In this document: in pieces, positions 61,451-64,000 of the stretch
How the letters are laid out: each line of letters opens with the position of its first letter
How positions within the stretch are numbered: position 1 is the stretch's first letter
Source: G963691835 sp963691835
GTDB taxonomy: Bacteria; Pseudomonadota; Alphaproteobacteria; Thalassobaculales; Thalassobaculaceae
DNA length: 64,000 nucleotides
Direction of reading: 5' to 3'
Assembly: GCA_963691835.1 (NCBI GenBank)
Contig: OY829383.1
Coordinates: 1,736,001 to 1,800,000 of the forward strand
Translations under genes and position numbers: made by a program
Notes under the pieces: generated by a model
Databases searched by the model: none
The model's input: only the letters and a program-made list of their open reading frames with translations
What the model was told of the DNA's origin: nothing

Positions 61451-62332
61451 TCAATCGTCGGCGGACGGCATCTCGAACCGGTAATCGTGCGCCGGATAGG
61501 TCCCCAGGATACGCACCGCCCCCTCAGGACAGAAGAACCTGAGCTCTTCCAGCGCAAGCTTCAGACCCCGGTCCTCGGGATGCCCTTCCGCGTCAACATA
61601 GAACTGTGCGGCCTCGAAGTTGCCGCCCACCATGTAGCTTTCAAGCTTTGTCAGGTTGATGCCGTTGGTCGCGAACCCGCCCAGCGCCTTGTAAAGGGCG
61701 GCAGGGACGCTTCGGACACGGAACACGATCGTCGTCACGACGCGGCCGTTGCCGATCGGTGGCAAGATGCCCTCGCGCGCCATGATCAGGAAGCGGGTGG
61801 TGTTGTGCGCGGCGTCTTCCGCGCTGTCCCTCAGGATCTGGAGACCGTAAATCTCCGCAGCCAGGGCGGATGCGATGGCGCCGACGCTCGGGTCGCCGAG
61901 TTCAGCGATCTCCTTGGCAGCCCCGGCGGTATCCGGATGCTGGATCGGCGTCACCCCGATCTCGCGGATCATGCTTCGGCACTGCGCCAAACCCTGCGCG
62001 TGGCTTCGAACTTCCGACAACCCATCCACCGTCGAGCCCGGCACGCCGAGAAGCATGTGGTTCACCCGCTGAAAGTACTCTCCAACGATGTAAAGGCCTG
62101 AGGCGGGGAGCAGGTGGTGTATGTCGGCGACCCGGCCGGCAACCGAGTTCTCCACCGGTACCATGGCGGCGCCGGCATGCCCGTCCTGAACCGCCGCCAG
62201 CATGTCCTCAAAGCTCGGGCACGGCAGCGGCTCCAGCGCCGGACGCGCGTTGCGGCAAGCCAGATGGGAATACGCACCGGGCACACCCTGAAAGGCGACT
62301 CGGTCCTCGGGACGACGGGCTTCTTGGGACAC
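61451..62332 (-). CDS. pheA: Prephenate dehydratase
   Basis: This 293-residue enzyme converts prephenate to phenylpyruvate in phenylalanine synthesis. The N-terminal periplasmic-binding-like catalytic domain starts VAFQGVPGAYSHLAC and contains VPVENSVAGRV and the NTTRFLIMA motif with the catalytic Thr. A C-terminal ACT domain (ALYKALGGFATNGINLTKLE) gives feedback inhibition by phenylalanine. There is no chorismate mutase domain. It starts with GTG, supported by AAGGAAG upstream. Confidence 0.93.
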   Translation of the reverse strand: MSQEARRPEDRVAFQGVPGAYSHLACRNARPALEPLPCPSFEDMLAAVQDGHAGAAMVPVENSVAGRVADIHHLLPASGLYIVGEYFQRVNHMLLGVPGSTVDGLSEVRSHAQGLAQCRSMIREIGVTPIQHPDTAGAAKEIAELGDPSVGAIASALAAEIYGLQILRDSAEDAAHNTTRFLIMAREGILPPIGNGRVVTTIVFRVRSVPAALYKALGGFATNGINLTKLESYMVGGNFEAAQFYVDAEGHPEDRGLKLALEELRFFCPEGAVRILGTYPAHDYRFEMPSADD

Positions 62333-62374
62333 GGGGTACTTCCTTTCCGGACTTCTGAATGGGCCTGGCGACGC

Positions 62375-63118
62375 TCAGGGAGCGAGCCTTGCCCGCGCAC
62401 GGTCGAGATCTTCTGGGGTATCAACGCCAAGCGGAACAATGTCTACCCGGGCCACGTCGATCCGCATACCTGCCTCCATGGCCCGCAGTTGCTCAAGCTT
62501 CTCCCGCTTTTCCAGCGGCGATGGCGGCATCGCGACGAACCGTTCCAATGCGGACCGCCGATACGCGTAGAGCCCGATGAAGTGAAACAGCGGCCCTTCA
62601 CCCCAAGGTGCCGTTGCCCGGGTGAAGTAGAGGGCCCGGCCACGGCGGCCGTCCTCTTCCCAGGCAATGATGGGCTTTGTCACCGAGGGATCGATCCGCT
62701 CGTGATCCGCCACGATCTCCGCCGTCGGGGCGCCGATGTCGACGTCCGGGCGATCCAGCATGGAGAAGGCAGCACGGGGCACCTCGGGTGGGAGATCCGG
62801 CAAATCACCCTGAACGTTTACAACCGCATCGTGGCGGCCATCGGGGTCGAGCCGGACCAGCGCCTCCCAGATCCGGTCGGAGCCGGAGGGGTGGTCAGGA
62901 TCGGTCGTCACCGCTTCACCGCCCGCGTCTTGGACGGCGTCCGCGATCTCCTGTTCGGCGCACGCGACCACGACCCGCCCCAGATCCGCTTCCAGGCCCC
63001 GGCGCCAGACATGAACGATCATGGGCTCCCCATGAATGTCCGCGAGCGGCTTGTCCGGCAGGCGCGAGGACGCCATGCGGGCGGGAATGATGACGATCGG
63101 GTTCGACGGCAACGCCAT
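62375..63118 (-). CDS. kdsB: 3-deoxy-manno-octulosonate cytidylyltransferase
   Basis: This 247-residue enzyme makes CMP-Kdo for lipid A core synthesis, so the organism has a Kdo-containing lipopolysaccharide. The nucleotide loop is IIPARMASSRLPDKPLADI; VNVQGDLP and SGSDRI-type motifs (HPSGSDRIWEAL) follow, with RALYFTRATAPW near the Kdo site. It lies 42 bp upstream of pheA on the same strand, the usual alphaproteobacterial order. Confidence 0.94.
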   Translation of the reverse strand: MALPSNPIVIIPARMASSRLPDKPLADIHGEPMIVHVWRRGLEADLGRVVVACAEQEIADAVQDAGGEAVTTDPDHPSGSDRIWEALVRLDPDGRHDAVVNVQGDLPDLPPEVPRAAFSMLDRPDVDIGAPTAEIVADHERIDPSVTKPIIAWEEDGRRGRALYFTRATAPWGEGPLFHFIGLYAYRRSALERFVAMPPSPLEKREKLEQLRAMEAGMRIDVARVDIVPLGVDTPEDLDRARARLAP

Positions 63119-63318
63119 CCTCGGGCTCCTATCACCCCATCAGCGCGGCGACGTGCCGCGTGCGGGTTGGGAGGCATGGCTGAATTCGGACTGGCAATCA
63201 AGACGTCTCGGCGGTATCAGAGAGCCGTGACACCGGCGTAGCACTCTGGGTGGGGGGCTGCGCCTCATGGTTTGCGCCGGCGGAATAGGGCCGGCAGGGA
63301 CATCTTGGGGGTTTCGCG

Positions 63319-63915
63319 ATGGCATCGCTGGAGATGAACAAGATCGCCGCGGGCATTCTGTGTGCCGGGCTTTTTGCTATGGTCGCCGGAAAGGTCGGCT
63401 CGGCCATCGTTCATCCAGAAGAGCTCGAAGAGAACGCCTACAAAGTCGAAATCACGGAAGTGGCGACAGAGGCGGCGGAGCTCAAGGGTCCTGAGCCGGT
63501 TGAGCCGGTGTTGGGTCTGCTTGCAGCCGCGGATGTTGCGGCAGGCGAGAAGGGCTTCAAGAAATGCGCCGCCTGTCACTCAGTCAATGAGGGCGGGCCG
63601 AACAAGGTCGGGCCGAACCTGTACGCGGTCGTCAACGCGGCCAAGGGTGGCAAGGACGGCTTCTCGTACAGCGACGCGATGACCAGCTTCTCCGATCCGG
63701 CGGAATGGACCTACAGCTCGCTCAACAAGTTCCTGAAGAAGCCGAAAGAGTACATGCCTGGCACCAAGATGAACTACGCGGGTATCAAAAAGACCTCGGA
63801 CAGGGCCGACATGATCGCCTATCTCCGGTCACTGGCGGGCACCCCGGCGCCGTTGCCGACGGAAGACGAGATCGCCGCGGCCAACGCCGCTTTCGAGGCT
63901 GCGACTAGCCAGTAG
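63319..63915 (+). CDS. Membrane-anchored cytochrome c (CycM-like)
   Basis: This 198-residue class I cytochrome c has an uncleaved N-terminal anchor (ILCAGLFAMVAGKVGSAIV, about residues 13-31) and an acidic/proline linker. Its heme motif is CAACH (Cys83, Cys86, His87), with Met151 in PGTKMNYAGI as the sixth ligand. It would carry electrons between bc1 and terminal oxidases on the periplasmic face and depends on the Ccm system encoded earlier in the window. GGGGG lies near the ATG. It is divergent from kdsB. Confidence 0.92.
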   Translation: MASLEMNKIAAGILCAGLFAMVAGKVGSAIVHPEELEENAYKVEITEVATEAAELKGPEPVEPVLGLLAAADVAAGEKGFKKCAACHSVNEGGPNKVGPNLYAVVNAAKGGKDGFSYSDAMTSFSDPAEWTYSSLNKFLKKPKEYMPGTKMNYAGIKKTSDRADMIAYLRSLAGTPAPLPTEDEIAAANAAFEAATSQ

Positions 63916-63943
63916 TCAGTTTGTCGGCAGCACGGCCGAATCG

Positions 63944-64000
63944 ATGACACATCCCGATATCCATACGCTTGCCGCGTTTGCCGCCAGTTTGGCAGACGCG
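63944..64000 (+). CDS. Start of an unidentified gene, cut by the window end (possibly inositol-monophosphatase/HisN family)
   Basis: Nineteen codons are visible: MTHPDIHTLAAFAASLADA. An amphipathic helix rich in Ala and Leu, followed by the cut. Inositol monophosphatase-type histidinol phosphatases often start this way next to this kind of cytochrome gene, but the visible part is too short to prove it. Confidence 0.35.
   Translation, partial: MTHPDIHTLAAFAASLADA

Overview
The window is GC-rich, densely packed chromosomal DNA from an alphaproteobacterium. The best guess is a Rhodospirillales-type or related marine/halophilic lineage. Support comes from a RegB/RegA redox two-component pair with the diagnostic RegB residues, a PetP/PetR-type MarR plus OmpR pair, an RpoH-type sigma-32 factor, a YejABEF peptide importer, a complete System I cytochrome c maturation cluster (ccmA to ccmI), an ATP12-type F1 assembly chaperone, a CycM-like membrane-anchored cytochrome c, and the rpmH-rnpA-yidD-yidC-engB order. 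No rRNA, tRNA or CRISPR array was seen.

Layout. 0-5 kb: the end of a PhyH-type dioxygenase gene, a DUF1028 gene, a petP-petR-histidine kinase operon, and a divergent ilvE. 5-12.3 kb: a lone sulfotransferase, a small ribbon-helix-helix-like protein, threonine aldolase with a 2-hydroxyacid dehydrogenase, rluD back to back with a small membrane protein, rpoH, and an SDR-GST pair. 12.4-18.2 kb: yejABEF. 18.3-19.6 kb: an MFS transporter gene interrupted by two in-frame amber codons. 19.7-25.1 kb: an RraA-like protein, a metallophosphoesterase, an orphan histidine kinase, and a MerA-like flavoprotein with its TVP38 membrane partner. 25.3-29.6 kb: rpmH, rnpA, yidD, yidC, engB, argB. 29.7-36.9 kb: regA and regB, an ABC-2 exporter, a cytosolic subtilase behind a hairpin that sequesters its ribosome binding site, a DMT permease, and an NDUFAF5-like methyltransferase. 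37-43.6 kb: a large histidine kinase ending in a photoactive yellow protein (PYP) domain, DUF2000, ettA, ATP12 and pccB. 43.6-46.3 kb: an AT-rich foreign islet with an intact IS5-family (IS427-group-like) element, then a ClpP-fold SDH serine proteinase coupled to a 67-residue unknown protein. 46.6-58 kb: pnp, ghrA, a GNAT, and the ccm cluster read right to left. 58-64 kb: a TauE-like permease, a CoA-transferase, a crotonase, pheA, kdsB, a cytochrome c, and the start of a further gene.

How parts work together. RegBA and PetPR are two redox/respiratory regulators whose homologues control cytochrome bc1, oxidases and related genes. The Ccm cluster supplies heme attachment for cytochromes such as the one at 63.3 kb. 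The rpmH-yidC block serves translation, tRNA processing and membrane insertion.

The most unusual items are the histidine kinase with a C-terminal PYP domain that keeps the chromophore cysteine, Tyr and Glu, and the AT-rich SDH-proteinase two-gene islet next to an insertion sequence. Next come the double-amber MFS gene, a perfect palindrome over the petP start codon, and the Shine-Dalgarno hairpin before the subtilase. All calls come from reading the sequence; no database search was run.
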